Source: Bartonella bilalgolemi | GTDB taxonomy: Bacteria; Pseudomonadota; Alphaproteobacteria; Rhizobiales; Rhizobiaceae | Assembly: GCF_023500045.1 (NCBI RefSeq) | Contig: NZ_JAMCOF010000007.1 | Coordinates: 1-64,000, forward strand | Reading direction: 5' to 3' | Length of the DNA: 64,000 nucleotides | Part shown: positions 7,627 through 17,911 of the stretch, piece by piece | How positions within the stretch are numbered: the stretch's first letter is position 1 | How the letters are laid out: each line of letters starts with the position of its first letter | Notes under the pieces: generated by a model | Told to the model about the DNA's origin: nothing | The model's database searches: none | The model's input: the letters and a program-made list of their open reading frames with translations, nothing else | Program-made: the position numbers and the translations under genes

Positions 7627-8181
7627 GTGAAAACAAAAGATTTAACTTATATTGCTTTATTTGCCGCCCTTTATGCAGTTTTAGGTTTTTTCCCTCCTAT
7701 TTTTCTTCCTTTTTTTCTTGGTCTTCCTATTACTGCCCAGTCTATGGGACCAATGTTAGCCGGATCTATTCTTGGAGCAAAAAGAGGCGCTGCAGCATCA
7801 GCACTTTTTCTTTTCTTGGTTGCTATCGGTTTGCCTCTGTTGGCTGGTGGACGTGGAGGTATTGGTGTTTTTTTGGGAGTTGGTGGTGGCTATATGATTG
7901 GTTATCCATTTGCAGCATTCTTTATTGGTCTTATGGTTAAATCGTTTTGGCAACGACTAAATTTTATAAAATTGGTTATAATAAATAGTATAGGTGGAAT
8001 TGGGATTATCTATCTTTTTGGAATATTTTGGATCGTATATGTTTTTAAGATTCCTTTATTGACAGCTTTCGCAATGTCATTAGGATTTATGATAGGTGAT
8101 TTGTTAAAAGTTCTAATTGCCTCATTTATTGCGCTTACAGTCAAAAAATCCGTTCCACTCATTGCTTCCTCAAAAAAGTAA
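7627..8181 (+). CDS. bioY: Biotin transporter substrate-binding subunit BioY
   Basis: A 184-residue integral membrane protein with about six helices and the BioY pattern: PITAQSMGPMLAGSILGAKR near residues 36-55, then a glycine-rich LLAGGRGGIGVFLGVGGGY stretch. BioY binds biotin in the membrane and is energised by BioM and BioN. It starts with GTG at 7627. In an organism lacking bio synthesis genes this would be the route for vitamin supply from the host. Confidence 0.93.
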   Translation: MKTKDLTYIALFAALYAVLGFFPPIFLPFFLGLPITAQSMGPMLAGSILGAKRGAAASALFLFLVAIGLPLLAGGRGGIGVFLGVGGGYMIGYPFAAFFIGLMVKSFWQRLNFIKLVIINSIGGIGIIYLFGIFWIVYVFKIPLLTAFAMSLGFMIGDLLKVLIASFIALTVKKSVPLIASSKK

Positions 8182-8738
8182 CAGCCATTCACATCAACTA
8201 CAAGAATTCTATTCTAAAGATTGCAAAAAATAATTGAAATATTATCAAAACAGATGAAAATATATTTATACTTACAATATTGATGGTTTGTTTAAGCTGT
8301 TGGACATCTAATTCTTAGAATTAATGAATTCGTACTGAAAATGACAGGTATAATTTTGAATGAGAAAAATATTTCAGAATTAATTTTCTATAGTCGAAAC
8401 AAGTTATTGATATGCTACATCGCAACGTAACTATCTTTATAATTTTAGACTTTTGTTGTAGTGTTAATTGTATAATTTTTTTCCAATTCAAGAGCCGTTT
8501 CGGAAGCTTCTCACAGAATATAAAGTATTTTTCATATCAGTATAACCCATTACTCTGCAGTTAAACAGAACATGAAACATCCAACCTAATCGTCTTTATT
8601 GAATAGATTTAATTTTTAGAAAAAATTACCGATATCGATAATGGCAAAACAAAATCAAATAACAGTACATCATACTTCTCTCGCATTTAATCAAAATAAT
8701 TTTACGCAATCTACAATGCTAAACTCTTCTTATCTTGA
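8182..8738. other. Intergenic region between convergent bioY and lldD
   Basis: This 557-base, AT-rich stretch separates two convergent genes. I see no frame with a protein-like pattern and no RNA gene. A short plus-strand frame from 8641 mostly runs antisense to the end of lldD and is not credible. It may be the remains of a decayed gene. Confidence 0.4.
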
Positions 8739-9890
8739 TTATCCTTGTAGACTCTCTGGACTAACTAAATTTTCACGTGTAATTTCTCTAATTGTACGCA
8801 CACCAGTTAATGTCATAGCCACGCGCATTTCTTGAGCAAAAAGCTCAAGGAGATTGATGACACCTTGCTCACCTGCTGCAGCAAGCGCGTAAACAAAAGC
8901 ACGACCGATCATCACAGCATCCGCACCTTGCGCTATCATACGAATCACATCAAGACCAGAACGAATACCAGAATCAACTAAAATAGTTAAATCACCTTTT
9001 ATAATATCCGCAATTTTCGGTAATGCCTGTGCAGTTGATAATACCCCATCAAGCTGACGTCCACCGTGATTGGACACAACAATACCATCAGCTCCAAATC
9101 GTACTGCCTCACGTGCATCCTCTGGATCAAGAATACCTTTTAAAATCATCTTTCCTTTCCAAAAGTCTCTAATCCATTGCAAATCACTCCAGCCAATTGA
9201 TGGATCAAAGTTCGCACCAAGCCAACCAATATAATCTTGTAGTGTTGTTTTCTTTTTAAGATAGGCAGAAATATTTCCAAGATCATGTGGATGACCCATA
9301 ATACCAACATTCCAAGCCCAATGCGGATGAAAAAGAGCTTGTATAATACGGCGCACTCCAGCATAAGGCCCAGACATCCCTGAATGAGCATCACGATAAC
9401 GCGCTCCAGGAACCGGCATATCAACTGTAAAAACTAATGTACGAACACCAGCAGCCCACGATCTTTCCAATGCATCACGCATAAATCCACGATCCTTGAG
9501 AACATAAAGTTGAAACCAAAATTCTTTTCCAACCGCCGCTTGTATTTCTGAAATAGGACAAACTGAAACTGAGGACAAAGTAAAAGGAATATTTTTCGCA
9601 ACAGCTGCACGTGCAGCCTTTACTTCACCACGGCGTGCATACATACCAGTTAACCCAACAGGTGCAAGTACAACTGGCATACCAAGTTTTTGATCCAAAA
9701 TCTCAGTTGAAAGATCAATATCGCCAATTTGTTTTAGAATTCGTTGACGCAATGCAAGTTTTTGAAGATCTGTATAATTACGCCGCATTGTTTCTTCAGC
9801 ATAAGCACCACCATCAATATAATGAAACAAAAAAGAAGGTAAGCGACGTTTTGCTGCTTTACGATAATCAAATGTTGAGGAAATAATCAT
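8739..9890 (-). CDS. lldD: FMN-dependent L-lactate dehydrogenase
   Basis: A 383-residue flavoenzyme that matches the E. coli LldD pattern along its whole length. Segments include [19 protein letters not shown] at the start, [33 protein letters not shown], and the FMN/active-site block [18 protein letters not shown] with the catalytic His. It oxidises L-lactate to pyruvate at the membrane and passes electrons to the quinone pool. No lldP permease or lldR regulator sits beside it. The gene is monocistronic here. Confidence 0.95.
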   Translation of the reverse strand: MIISSTFDYRKAAKRRLPSFLFHYIDGGAYAEETMRRNYTDLQKLALRQRILKQIGDIDLSTEILDQKLGMPVVLAPVGLTGMYARRGEVKAARAAVAKNIPFTLSSVSVCPISEIQAAVGKEFWFQLYVLKDRGFMRDALERSWAAGVRTLVFTVDMPVPGARYRDAHSGMSGPYAGVRRIIQALFHPHWAWNVGIMGHPHDLGNISAYLKKKTTLQDYIGWLGANFDPSIGWSDLQWIRDFWKGKMILKGILDPEDAREAVRFGADGIVVSNHGGRQLDGVLSTAQALPKIADIIKGDLTILVDSGIRSGLDVIRMIAQGADAVMIGRAFVYALAAAGEQGVINLLELFAQEMRVAMTLTGVRTIREITRENLVSPESLQG

Positions 9891-9981
9891 AATAACACCA
9901 TTACTCTAAATACAATACGAAAAGCTTTCTTCAAAGAAGAGAATTCTTGCATATATTACATCAAAATCTGTATTTCTAAAC

Positions 9982-11070
9982 TCATTTAAAATGCTTAGAC
10001 AATTTTAAACCTTGTCCCTGATAATGTGAACCAACATCATGCCCATAAAGCTTTAATGGCCGATTAAGCATATGTTCATAAACTAAACGGCCAATGATTT
10101 GGCCATGCTCTAAAATAAATGGAATTTCATGGTTCCTTACTTCTAAAACTGCACGTGCTCCTTTTCTACTTATTTCCATATTTCCAAATCCTGGATCAAA
10201 AAAACCTGCATAATGTACTCTAAATTCTCCAATTAAGGGATCAAATGGTTTCATTTCAGCAGCATAAAAGGGAGGAATATGAATAACCTCCCGTGAAACC
10301 AAAATATAAAATTCATGAGGATCAAGAACTATTTCTTTCGTTCCATGATCATAAATAGGCTCCCAAAAATCTAAAATATGAGCAACAGCACTTTTATCCA
10401 CATCGATAACATCAGTATGACGTTTACCACGATACCCAACAAGTCCATTTTCATTGCCTTCTAAATTAACGGAAATTCCAATACCACCATCGTTAATATT
10501 AGGAGTATCATCAGATACAAGCATTTCATTTTTATGCAATTCATACAATTCAACTTCTTTTAAATAACTATGTCCCTTACGAAATCGAAGTTGTGATAAG
10601 CGTGAACCCGTGCGAACCAAAATCGGAAATGTTCGTGGACTAATTTCAAGATACAGTGGCCCATGATAACCCATACAAATTTTATCAAATTCTTGAGTAT
10701 AATCTGAAATCACGCGCGTAAAAACATCCAACCGCCCAGTAGAACTTTTTGGATTAGCAACCGCAGAAAGAACTTTCGATAAAGCTAAATTTTCTAAAAG
10801 AGGAACGATATAAACACAACCCGTTTCTAAAACTGCCCCATCTTGTAAATCAAATTCGTACAGCTTTAATCGTTCAAGTTTATCAATAACTGTCGCACTA
10901 GATCCCGGCATAAAAGAAGCTCGTATACGATATGCCTTATCTCCTAAACGTAAATCAAGACTTGCAGGTTGTATTTGATCCTTATCAAACGAGCAAATGG
11001 CATTAACAGTACCATTATTAACTAAAACCTGTATATCACTATCTGCAAGAATACCATTCATGCGTGTCAT
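9982..11070 (-). CDS. dcd: dCTP deaminase, long alphaproteobacterial form
   Basis: From the chosen ATG (MTRMNGILADSDIQ) the protein has 362 residues, about twice the length of E. coli Dcd, as is usual for the Rhizobiales version. The N-terminal part carries QIQPASLDLRLG, NPKSSTGRLDVFTRV and LYLEISPRTFPILVRTG. The second half repeats the same fold pattern (DPHEFYILVSRE, FDPGFG). It deaminates dCTP to dUTP for dTMP synthesis. The open frame extends 19 codons upstream to 11127, but AAGGT lies just before the internal ATG, so 11070 is preferred. Confidence 0.88.
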   Translation of the reverse strand: MTRMNGILADSDIQVLVNNGTVNAICSFDKDQIQPASLDLRLGDKAYRIRASFMPGSSATVIDKLERLKLYEFDLQDGAVLETGCVYIVPLLENLALSKVLSAVANPKSSTGRLDVFTRVISDYTQEFDKICMGYHGPLYLEISPRTFPILVRTGSRLSQLRFRKGHSYLKEVELYELHKNEMLVSDDTPNINDGGIGISVNLEGNENGLVGYRGKRHTDVIDVDKSAVAHILDFWEPIYDHGTKEIVLDPHEFYILVSREVIHIPPFYAAEMKPFDPLIGEFRVHYAGFFDPGFGNMEISRKGARAVLEVRNHEIPFILEHGQIIGRLVYEHMLNRPLKLYGHDVGSHYQGQGLKLSKHFK

Positions 11071-11396
11071 ACATTTTACCTTCCATCTTTTTGATTCCTT
11101 TTTGATCAGTATTAGTGATTGAAGCAAGCACTTTCAAAAATAACAAATATTTATACCCAATTTAACAATTTAGTTCACAACCACAATTAATAATTTTGAA
11201 CTATAAAATGATATTTAGTAAAATATTCTTCTGTAAGAGAAACTCTGGATATCCATCATGAATGAACTTTTACCAAAAGCCTACATATTTCTCTTAGAAT
11301 ATATTTTCAGTTTTTTCTCTTCGAAAAAGTTATAAATATTGCTATTATAGTTTAAAGTTTCTATACAGTGAAAGGGAAGGCTGTTAAAATTTAACT
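11071..11396. other. Divergent intergenic region between dcd and mutL
   Basis: This region of about 326 bases separates divergently transcribed genes and must hold both promoters. It is very AT-rich. I could not single out a convincing -35/-10 pair or an operator. A GAAGG site lies about 20 bases before the mutL ATG. Confidence 0.4.
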
Positions 11397-13235
11397 ATGA
11401 TTATACGTCATCTTAGCGAAACTATTATTAATCAAATTGCAGCTGGTGAAGTTATTGAACGACCCGCTAATGTCGTTAAAGAGCTTGTTGAAAATGCTAT
11501 TGATGCAGGAGCAAGCCGTATTGAAATTGTCATAGCAAATGGTGGAAAAAGCCTGATAAGAGTAAGTGACAATGGCTGTGGTATTCCAGAAGATCAATTA
11601 ATTTTAGCAATTTCTCGTCATTGTACATCTAAAATTATTGACGATGTACATAATATCTGTTTCCTCGGCTTTCGTGGAGAAGCGTTACCCTCTATTGGCT
11701 CTGTTTCAAAACTTAAACTGACCTCACGAACACAAAATTCCAATAGTGCTGCTGAAATTATTGTTACTGCAGGAAGAATTGAAGAACCAAAACCTTCTGC
11801 TGCTAATCCTGGAACTATTGTTGAAGTTCGTGATCTTTTTTTTGTTACACCAGCACGACTGAAATTTATGAAATCTGATCGTGCTGAAACAAATGCTATC
11901 ACGGACACAATTAAACGAATTGCAATCGCCTTTCCACATATACGTTTTTCTCTTGCCGGTATAGATCGAGCGCCCATGGAATTCCCTGCTATGGAACAAA
12001 ATACCCAAGGGCAATTACAACGTATTACACAAATCATGGGAAAAGAATTTGCTCCAAATAGTCTTCTCCTTGATGCTAAACGTGAATCTGTTCACCTAAC
12101 TGGTTTTGTCGGTTTGCCATCTTTCAATCGCAGTAACAGTCTTTATCAATTTGCTTATGTTAATGGCCGCCCAGTGCGTGACAAACTTCTATGGGGAGCG
12201 ATCCGAGGAGCGTATGCCGATGTTATTGCTCGAGATCGTCATGCTATAGCCATTCTTTTTATTCATTTACCGCCTACCGATGTAGACGTTAATGTACACC
12301 CTGCAAAAATGGATGTACGGTTTCGTGACCCAAGTCTTATTCGTGGTTTAATCATCGGAGCAATCCGTGAAGCATTGCATCAAACTGGCATTCGTCCTAC
12401 GTCAACAGGATCTGAAGCAATGTTGGCTGCGTTTCGAACACAACCCTTAGAAGCTGTAAAAATGCATCAACCTTTTTCTGATAATACACCACCATATCAT
12501 TTTGGGTCAGAGATAACATCAATATTTCATAAACCATTAGATATGACCAGCTCTATTGATTTACAAGAAGATACAATTCCTATTATCGATCACCTTAGCA
12601 CACCAAGTGGCGATACACGCGCTGCAATTAATACACCAACATCAGAAGAATTACATTATCCATTAGGAGCAGCAAGAGCGCAAATCCATAAAAACTATAT
12701 TGTTGCTCAAACTCAAGATAGTCTTATCATTGTAGACCAGCATGCTGCTCATGAGAGACTGGTTTATGAATCACTTAAAAATGCTCTGTATTCCAAACCG
12801 CTTCCTTCACAATTATTGCTTATTCCTGAAATTGTAGAACTCTCTGAAGAAGATGCCACGTGCCTTTTATTTCACAAAGATACTTTGAAAAAATTTGGAT
12901 TAGGAATTGAGTCCTTTGGAATTGGGGCAATCGCTGTACACGAAACACCTTCTATGTTAGGAGAAATTAATGTACAAGCTTTAATTAAAGATCTCGCCGA
13001 TGAAGCAGCTGAATATGATACAATAGATAATTTAAAAGGAATGCTTGATTATGTTGCAGCAACTATGGCTTGTCATAGCTCAATACGTTCAGGACGTCTT
13101 TTGCATCCTGAAGAGATGAATGCACTTTTACGACAAATAGAAGCAACACCTAATTCAGCCACATGTAACCACGGACGCCCTACTTATATTGAACTTAAAC
13201 TGGCTGATATAGAACGTCTTTTTGGTAGAAAATAA
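11397..13235 (+). CDS. mutL: DNA mismatch repair protein MutL
   Basis: A 612-residue protein. The N-terminal GHKL ATPase motifs are intact: [23 protein letters not shown] and [14 protein letters not shown]. After a variable linker (about 330-420) the C-terminal dimerisation domain carries [12 protein letters not shown] starting at Asp447. This fits the DQHA-x2-E-x4-E endonuclease motif of MutL proteins from bacteria without MutH. The enzyme therefore should nick the daughter strand itself after MutS recruitment. The gene is followed by a DUF2093 gene, as in other Rhizobiales. Confidence 0.95.
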   Translation: MIIRHLSETIINQIAAGEVIERPANVVKELVENAIDAGASRIEIVIANGGKSLIRVSDNGCGIPEDQLILAISRHCTSKIIDDVHNICFLGFRGEALPSIGSVSKLKLTSRTQNSNSAAEIIVTAGRIEEPKPSAANPGTIVEVRDLFFVTPARLKFMKSDRAETNAITDTIKRIAIAFPHIRFSLAGIDRAPMEFPAMEQNTQGQLQRITQIMGKEFAPNSLLLDAKRESVHLTGFVGLPSFNRSNSLYQFAYVNGRPVRDKLLWGAIRGAYADVIARDRHAIAILFIHLPPTDVDVNVHPAKMDVRFRDPSLIRGLIIGAIREALHQTGIRPTSTGSEAMLAAFRTQPLEAVKMHQPFSDNTPPYHFGSEITSIFHKPLDMTSSIDLQEDTIPIIDHLSTPSGDTRAAINTPTSEELHYPLGAARAQIHKNYIVAQTQDSLIIVDQHAAHERLVYESLKNALYSKPLPSQLLLIPEIVELSEEDATCLLFHKDTLKKFGLGIESFGIGAIAVHETPSMLGEINVQALIKDLADEAAEYDTIDNLKGMLDYVAATMACHSSIRSGRLLHPEEMNALLRQIEATPNSATCNHGRPTYIELKLADIERLFGRK

Positions 13236-13355
13236 AATTTCATAAACTATTCTGGCTAAAAACTACTTGCTTCATTTATGCTCAACTCTATAAAATATCT
13301 GTAATATTTTATCTGTATTATTTTTTCATAATTACATAGAAAGGGCACATAAAAT

Positions 13356-13589
13356 ATGTTCTCTCAAAATGAATGCGAAGCAACAATTCATTACTTTAAT
13401 AATAGTTATAAAATTGTTAAATATGGCACTTATACTGTTTGTGCAGTTAGTGGACAAAAAATCCCTATCGACAATCTAAAATACTGGAATCATCAACGTC
13501 AAGAAGCATATGCCAGTTGTGAATTATCCTATCAACGTGAACTTGAGTGTAACCCATATCTTAGTCAATTACTAAAAAACATAAAATAG
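13356..13589 (+). CDS. DUF2093 family protein
   Basis: A 77-residue protein of the alphaproteobacterial DUF2093 family. The core shows Y-x-x-VKYGTYTVCAVSGQKIPIDNLKYW followed by RQEAYAS, where the family usually has VxPGxxVxCAVTGxxIPLxELRYW and RQEAYxS. Cys30 is the family's conserved cysteine and a second one follows in SCELSYQ. Function is unknown. It follows mutL after about 120 bases and has its own AAAGG-type site. Confidence 0.8.
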   Translation: MFSQNECEATIHYFNNSYKIVKYGTYTVCAVSGQKIPIDNLKYWNHQRQEAYASCELSYQRELECNPYLSQLLKNIK

Positions 13590-13632
13590 CTCATAAGAAA
13601 TTCTAAAATAGTGTCCATATGCTTTTAATATA

Positions 13633-14655
13633 TTAATTAAAGGTGATATTTCGTTTCTTAAAACGAGCAATAGTTTTCTCAAGGAGCATATGGCAAAAAT
13701 CTCTTTGAACAAAATCAACTTTGACATCAAAGACAATAAGCCTTTCTAAGCTTTTATGTAAGTCATTAGCTTGTATGCGTATATAGTCCTTGGCAGTCGT
13801 AGTCAGCCATAAATTATGAATTTTGGCCTTCCGTACCAAATTCTTTAAATCCGTAGCTGTAAAAAAATAGTGATCTGGATAAGAATAAGCTTGAACAACA
13901 TGACCAGACATTTCTTTAATGGATTTGAAAAATTTATCTGGATTGCCAATGCCCGCAAATGCTAAAAAAGATTTTCCAGCAACTTCATCATCAACAAGTG
14001 ATTTAAGATGCGCATAATGCAAAGGTTTTCCAGTACGTGCAACAAAAAGAGCAACATCATCATTCTCATTCAAACAACCAATGACTAAAACACTATCCAT
14101 TAAAGATAATTGCGTTTTTAACGGTGCACGCAAAGGTCCCGCTGGAAAAACAGCTTTATTACCAAAACCACGCATCGCATCCACAACAAGCAATGCATAA
14201 TCCATATAAAGGCGACGACTTTGAAACCCATCATCCATTAAAATAAAATTACATCCCTTTTCTTTAAGCAGTTGTGCTGCTGCATAACGATCAGGTGATA
14301 TAGCAACAAAAGCATGACGTGCAAGCAAAAGTGATTCATCGCCAACATCATACGCATTATCACATCTAACATCAACGAGGTGCACTCTTTCGGCTCTTCC
14401 ACCATAACCACGTGATACAATACCAGGTATTAAGCCAAGTTCCTTGGCCACTTGAGCAAAAGCAATAACAACAGGTGTTTTACCTGCCCCGCCTAATGTA
14501 AAATTTCCAACACACAAAACTGGCAAATCAATAGCAAGAGGCTCTCTTTCCATACAGCACCGTGCACAATAACCGTAAACCTCAGCAATTGGTGCTAATA
14601 AAAAACGCAAAAAGCTTTTATTTTTCCACCAAAAACGCGGAGAGCAAATACGCAT
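13633..14655 (-). CDS. lpxK: Tetraacyldisaccharide 4'-kinase LpxK
   Basis: The product (about 340 residues) phosphorylates the lipid A disaccharide at the 4' position at the inner membrane. The P-loop [13 protein letters not shown], the following SRGYGG, and the [12 protein letters not shown] block are all typical of LpxK. The frame can open at a GTG at 14670, overlapping waaA, or at the ATG at 14655, two bases after the waaA stop. The ATG ([10 protein letters not shown]) is chosen, though neither has a strong ribosome-binding site. It is the last gene of the leftward lipid A/Kdo cluster. Confidence 0.92.
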   Translation of the reverse strand: MRICSPRFWWKNKSFLRFLLAPIAEVYGYCARCCMEREPLAIDLPVLCVGNFTLGGAGKTPVVIAFAQVAKELGLIPGIVSRGYGGRAERVHLVDVRCDNAYDVGDESLLLARHAFVAISPDRYAAAQLLKEKGCNFILMDDGFQSRRLYMDYALLVVDAMRGFGNKAVFPAGPLRAPLKTQLSLMDSVLVIGCLNENDDVALFVARTGKPLHYAHLKSLVDDEVAGKSFLAFAGIGNPDKFFKSIKEMSGHVVQAYSYPDHYFFTATDLKNLVRKAKIHNLWLTTTAKDYIRIQANDLHKSLERLIVFDVKVDFVQRDFCHMLLEKTIARFKKRNITFN

Positions 14656-14657
14656 GC

Positions 14658-15968
14658 CTATTTTTGACACTGCCTTAAACCCGTCTGTATCACAAGCGGC
14701 TGCAAAAATGGATCAAGAACCTTTAATGTACACTCAAGTGCACCAGCCATACTTGTTGCTACTTTATAAGCTTTATCAACTACTTCTTGTCGCAAAGTTT
14801 CATTTGTTAAGAATTTATTCACTTGGATAGCAAGTTGCATCGTATCTTCAACTATAGAAGCTGCATCACAGGATAAAAATCGCTCAAACGTATTTTGAAA
14901 ATTTGCAATATGAGGCCCAGTTAAAATAGCTACTCCAAGCAAAGCTAGCTCTAATGGATTATGCCCACCATAGTTACACAATGATTTGCCAATGAAAGCA
15001 ACTTTCGACAAACGAAGAAAAAGACCCATTTCTCCAATTGTATCTCCTAATAAAATATCCGTATCCATATCTGGAATAGTATTGCTGCTTCTAAGAACAA
15101 AACGCAAACCCTCATGACCACATACTTTAATAATATCTTCTGAACGTTCAGGGTGACGTGGGACAATAATCGTTAATAAATCTGGAAAATGACTCTTGAG
15201 AATTTTATGAACTTTACAAGCAATTCTCTCTTCTCCTTCATGGGTTGAAATAGCTGCCCAAACTGGACGATTACCAATAGCCTTACAATAACGCGTAAGC
15301 AATTCCTGATCTCCAACCGGACACACCTCAGCCTTAAGATTGCCAGAAAGCGCAACTGATTTTACACCAAGCGTATAGTAATAAGTTACATCCGTTTCAT
15401 TTTGGCCAATAGCTACATCAATATGTTTAAAAATATGCTTAGCAAGAAAGAGTCGTTTGTGCCAAGCTTTAAAAGACTGTTCTGACATACGAGCATTAAC
15501 TAAAATCTGTGGAATGCGCATTTTAGCAAGTTCTTTAATACGTAAAGGCCAAATCTCTGATTCACAAATCAATGCCAAGTCAGGTTTCCAATGACTAATA
15601 AAATGACGCACAGCCAATTCTAAATCCAATGGAGCATATTGGTGAATTAATCGATTGCCAAAATATTTCTTAACAAGCGCAGAAGATGTCACAGTACATG
15701 TTGTCAATAATACCTGTATTTTTAAAGATAAAATATAATTAATGAGTGGCAAAAGAGCTACTGTTTCTCCAATACTCGCCGCATGAAACCAAATTAATGG
15801 ACTTTGAGGACGCACTTTTTGGCTTTTCCCTAAACGCTCCTTGTGTCGCCCTCGTTCCTCTTTCCCACGCATCGCTCTAAAAAACAAATAAAATGGTACC
15901 ACAGGATGTAAACAAAAACCAACTATCCGATAGATTGAAAGGGCCACACGTGCCTTTAATTCCATCAT
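14658..15968 (-). CDS. waaA: 3-deoxy-D-manno-octulosonic acid (Kdo) transferase
   Basis: A 436-residue GT30 enzyme that transfers Kdo to lipid IVA on the cytosolic face of the inner membrane. An N-terminal membrane anchor is followed by the acceptor-domain motif [11 protein letters not shown] with its catalytic Glu. The C-terminal CMP-Kdo-binding domain shows [11 protein letters not shown] and [17 protein letters not shown]. The open frame extends to 16013, but two adjacent ATGs at 15963-15968 follow a strong AAGGGGGG site, so the start is put at 15968. It lies 10 bases after the acyltransferase stop. Confidence 0.93.
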   Translation of the reverse strand: MMELKARVALSIYRIVGFCLHPVVPFYLFFRAMRGKEERGRHKERLGKSQKVRPQSPLIWFHAASIGETVALLPLINYILSLKIQVLLTTCTVTSSALVKKYFGNRLIHQYAPLDLELAVRHFISHWKPDLALICESEIWPLRIKELAKMRIPQILVNARMSEQSFKAWHKRLFLAKHIFKHIDVAIGQNETDVTYYYTLGVKSVALSGNLKAEVCPVGDQELLTRYCKAIGNRPVWAAISTHEGEERIACKVHKILKSHFPDLLTIIVPRHPERSEDIIKVCGHEGLRFVLRSSNTIPDMDTDILLGDTIGEMGLFLRLSKVAFIGKSLCNYGGHNPLELALLGVAILTGPHIANFQNTFERFLSCDAASIVEDTMQLAIQVNKFLTNETLRQEVVDKAYKVATSMAGALECTLKVLDPFLQPLVIQTGLRQCQK

Positions 15969-15978
15969 TTTACCCCCC

Positions 15979-16734
15979 TTATTTTCTTGTCTTGAGATAG
16001 CTGTAAGCTTCATCTGTCAAACGATTCATTATACTTGTTAATTGTATACGTTTTTCTTCTAACAAAGAATTATCTGCATCTTTAGGAACAAAAAATGCTT
16101 CACCTGTGAGAACAATCGAACGTCCAAAAGGAAGTGGAATTGCAGTTTTATCCCGTGTTTTTTCAAGAATTTTTTCTCGCGAAAATGCATACACACAAGG
16201 TATAATAGGACGGCCAGATAATTTAGCTAATAAAATAATTCCTTTTCCAGACTCACGTGCTTTTCCACACGCGATATCTGCAATCATAGCAGCTGTTTTA
16301 CCAGATTTAAGAGCATTTTTAAGCGTTAATAATGCTTTTGCTCCTCCTTTATGAATATGATGCGTTTTGCCGCGCCCCCCTGAGCCACGGACAATTTCAA
16401 GTCCTAATTTTTGGGCTAATTGTGCATTTATTTCTGCATCAGCAGAACGAGAAAACATAGCAATAACTTCTTCACTTTGAGAACGTAAAAAAGGCCCCAT
16501 AATATGACGTCCATGCCAAAAAGTTATAATAAACGGATTATAAGCATTATATATTTTTCTAATATCATTTGAATTTTTTAACCGTGGATTCGTCCAATAA
16601 ACAAAACGCAGATAGTTCGCCAAAATCCATACAACAAAAACTTTTATAAATCGTGTTTTCATTAATGAATGACGATTATCCCGCCACATTTTTTTCAAAA
16701 CGCTATTTTTTTTCTTATTAAAAGTTTCTCTCAT
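15979..16734 (-). CDS. DUF374 lysophospholipid acyltransferase-like protein
   Basis: A 251-residue protein with one N-terminal hydrophobic anchor and the acyltransferase core FIITFWHGRHIMGPFL (about 68-83). GSGGRGKTHHIHKGGAKALL and DIACGKARESGKGIILLAKL follow, as in the DUF374/LpxL-like family. In Rhizobiales this gene sits between the DUF4170 gene and waaA and is thought to act in envelope lipid assembly. The acyl donor and acceptor are not shown by the sequence. Confidence 0.82.
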   Translation of the reverse strand: MRETFNKKKNSVLKKMWRDNRHSLMKTRFIKVFVVWILANYLRFVYWTNPRLKNSNDIRKIYNAYNPFIITFWHGRHIMGPFLRSQSEEVIAMFSRSADAEINAQLAQKLGLEIVRGSGGRGKTHHIHKGGAKALLTLKNALKSGKTAAMIADIACGKARESGKGIILLAKLSGRPIIPCVYAFSREKILEKTRDKTAIPLPFGRSIVLTGEAFFVPKDADNSLLEEKRIQLTSIMNRLTDEAYSYLKTRK

Positions 16735-16809
16735 ACCGATATCAAAATTAGTAAACTCAATCTTGTAGTATCCTTGTAGAATAAAAAATAATAATTGAAT
16801 ATTTAAACT

Positions 16810-17055
16810 TTATGATATATCGCTTGTTGCGTGATCAAGAAACTGATGTAAAGGCACAACATAATAACGTTGTAATGCATTATCTACACTGCTTTGTGCT
16901 TTTGCCCGCCATACTTCCTGTGCTGACTGATAGTCTGGAAAAATACCAACCACATCCAAGTTACTGAGGTCTTTAAATTGATTATCATTCAGATTTTTTA
17001 ATTCTCCACCAAATACAAGATGCAATAATTGTCTCTTTTCGTTGACTTCAGCCAT
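16810..17055 (-). CDS. DUF4170 family protein
   Basis: An 81-residue protein of an alphaproteobacterial family (DUF4170), recognised by LVFGGELKNLNDNQFKDLSN, the VGIFPDYQSAQEVWRAKAQS segment and the YYVVPLH end. The function is unknown, but its place in the waaA cluster is conserved. The frame extends six codons upstream; the ATG at 17055 is preferred because GGAGGG lies six bases before it. Confidence 0.82.
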   Translation of the reverse strand: MAEVNEKRQLLHLVFGGELKNLNDNQFKDLSNLDVVGIFPDYQSAQEVWRAKAQSSVDNALQRYYVVPLHQFLDHATSDIS

Positions 17056-17101
17056 ATTTGCCCTCCGTATCATTTAAATAATTTAATATGTTTTTATTTG
17101 A

Positions 17102-17911
17102 TTAAACTAACTTTGCTTGACGAACAACATTTATCATATTTTGACAGCAATTACTTTCACCAGCAACTAAAAAACCATCTTGATAAGCTCCAATCCCATA
17201 AGAAATAAACGGCGCCTCAAGCGGCATAAAACATCCACCACACTCCTGTAAAATAAGATCAGCAGCAGCAATATCCCAATCATGACAATTCGGCTGAACC
17301 AATACAATATCAATTTCACCTTGAGCAACAAGAACAATACGGTAAGCAAGAGAAGGAATATAACGAAAAAAACTGATTCGATTACTAAAATCATATGGTA
17401 ATTTTTGAGCAATTAATTGATCAATCGAAACCCTATATTTTCGATTGATGTTAGATCTTAAAAGAGGCAGTCTTACACCATTCAATGTTGCTCCTTCCCC
17501 TGTTATAGCTGCATATATTTCATCTTTAGCAGGACATTGTAAAACACCTACAACAGGACGACTATTCTCAATAATAGCAACCGAAATACACCACTCAATA
17601 CTTCCGGAAAGAAAACCTCGAGTCCCATCAATGGGATCAACCACAAAATAGCGTTTATAAATAGCTTCTCCCCTATTATCTTCTGTTTCTTCTGAAATCC
17701 AACCATAATTTGGACGTGCACCAAGAAGTTTTTCTTTTAAAAAAACATCTATAGCAACATCGGCTTCACTAACTGGTGAATTACCATCTTTAAACCGAAC
17801 ATCCAATTCACATCCAAAATACTTCATTGCTAAATCTCCTGCCTCCCAACAAACATCGAGCAAAAGATTTAAATCTGCATAATCATAATAATGTGCATTA
17901 TTTTCCTGCAA
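17102..17911 (-). CDS. Inositol monophosphatase family protein (CysQ-like phosphatase)
   Basis: A 269-residue lithium-sensitive phosphatase-fold protein. Metal-binding motifs are present: PVSEADVAIDVFL, WISEETEDN, VVDPIDGTRGF (about 93-103) and NCHDWDIAAADLIL (about 207-220). Members hydrolyse 3'(2'),5'-bisphosphate nucleotides or sugar phosphates; the genomic position suggests the CysQ-like branch, but the substrate is not proven. Its start overlaps the end of pmbA by 14 bases, so the two are translationally coupled. Confidence 0.88.
   Translation of the reverse strand: MQENNAHYYDYADLNLLLDVCWEAGDLAMKYFGCELDVRFKDGNSPVSEADVAIDVFLKEKLLGARPNYGWISEETEDNRGEAIYKRYFVVDPIDGTRGFLSGSIEWCISVAIIENSRPVVGVLQCPAKDEIYAAITGEGATLNGVRLPLLRSNINRKYRVSIDQLIAQKLPYDFSNRISFFRYIPSLAYRIVLVAQGEIDIVLVQPNCHDWDIAAADLILQECGGCFMPLEAPFISYGIGAYQDGFLVAGESNCCQNMINVVRQAKLV

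Noticed and set aside
8641-8835. A 64-codon plus-strand frame after bioY
   Set aside because: Half of it is antisense to the conserved C-terminus of lldD and it has no protein-like pattern.
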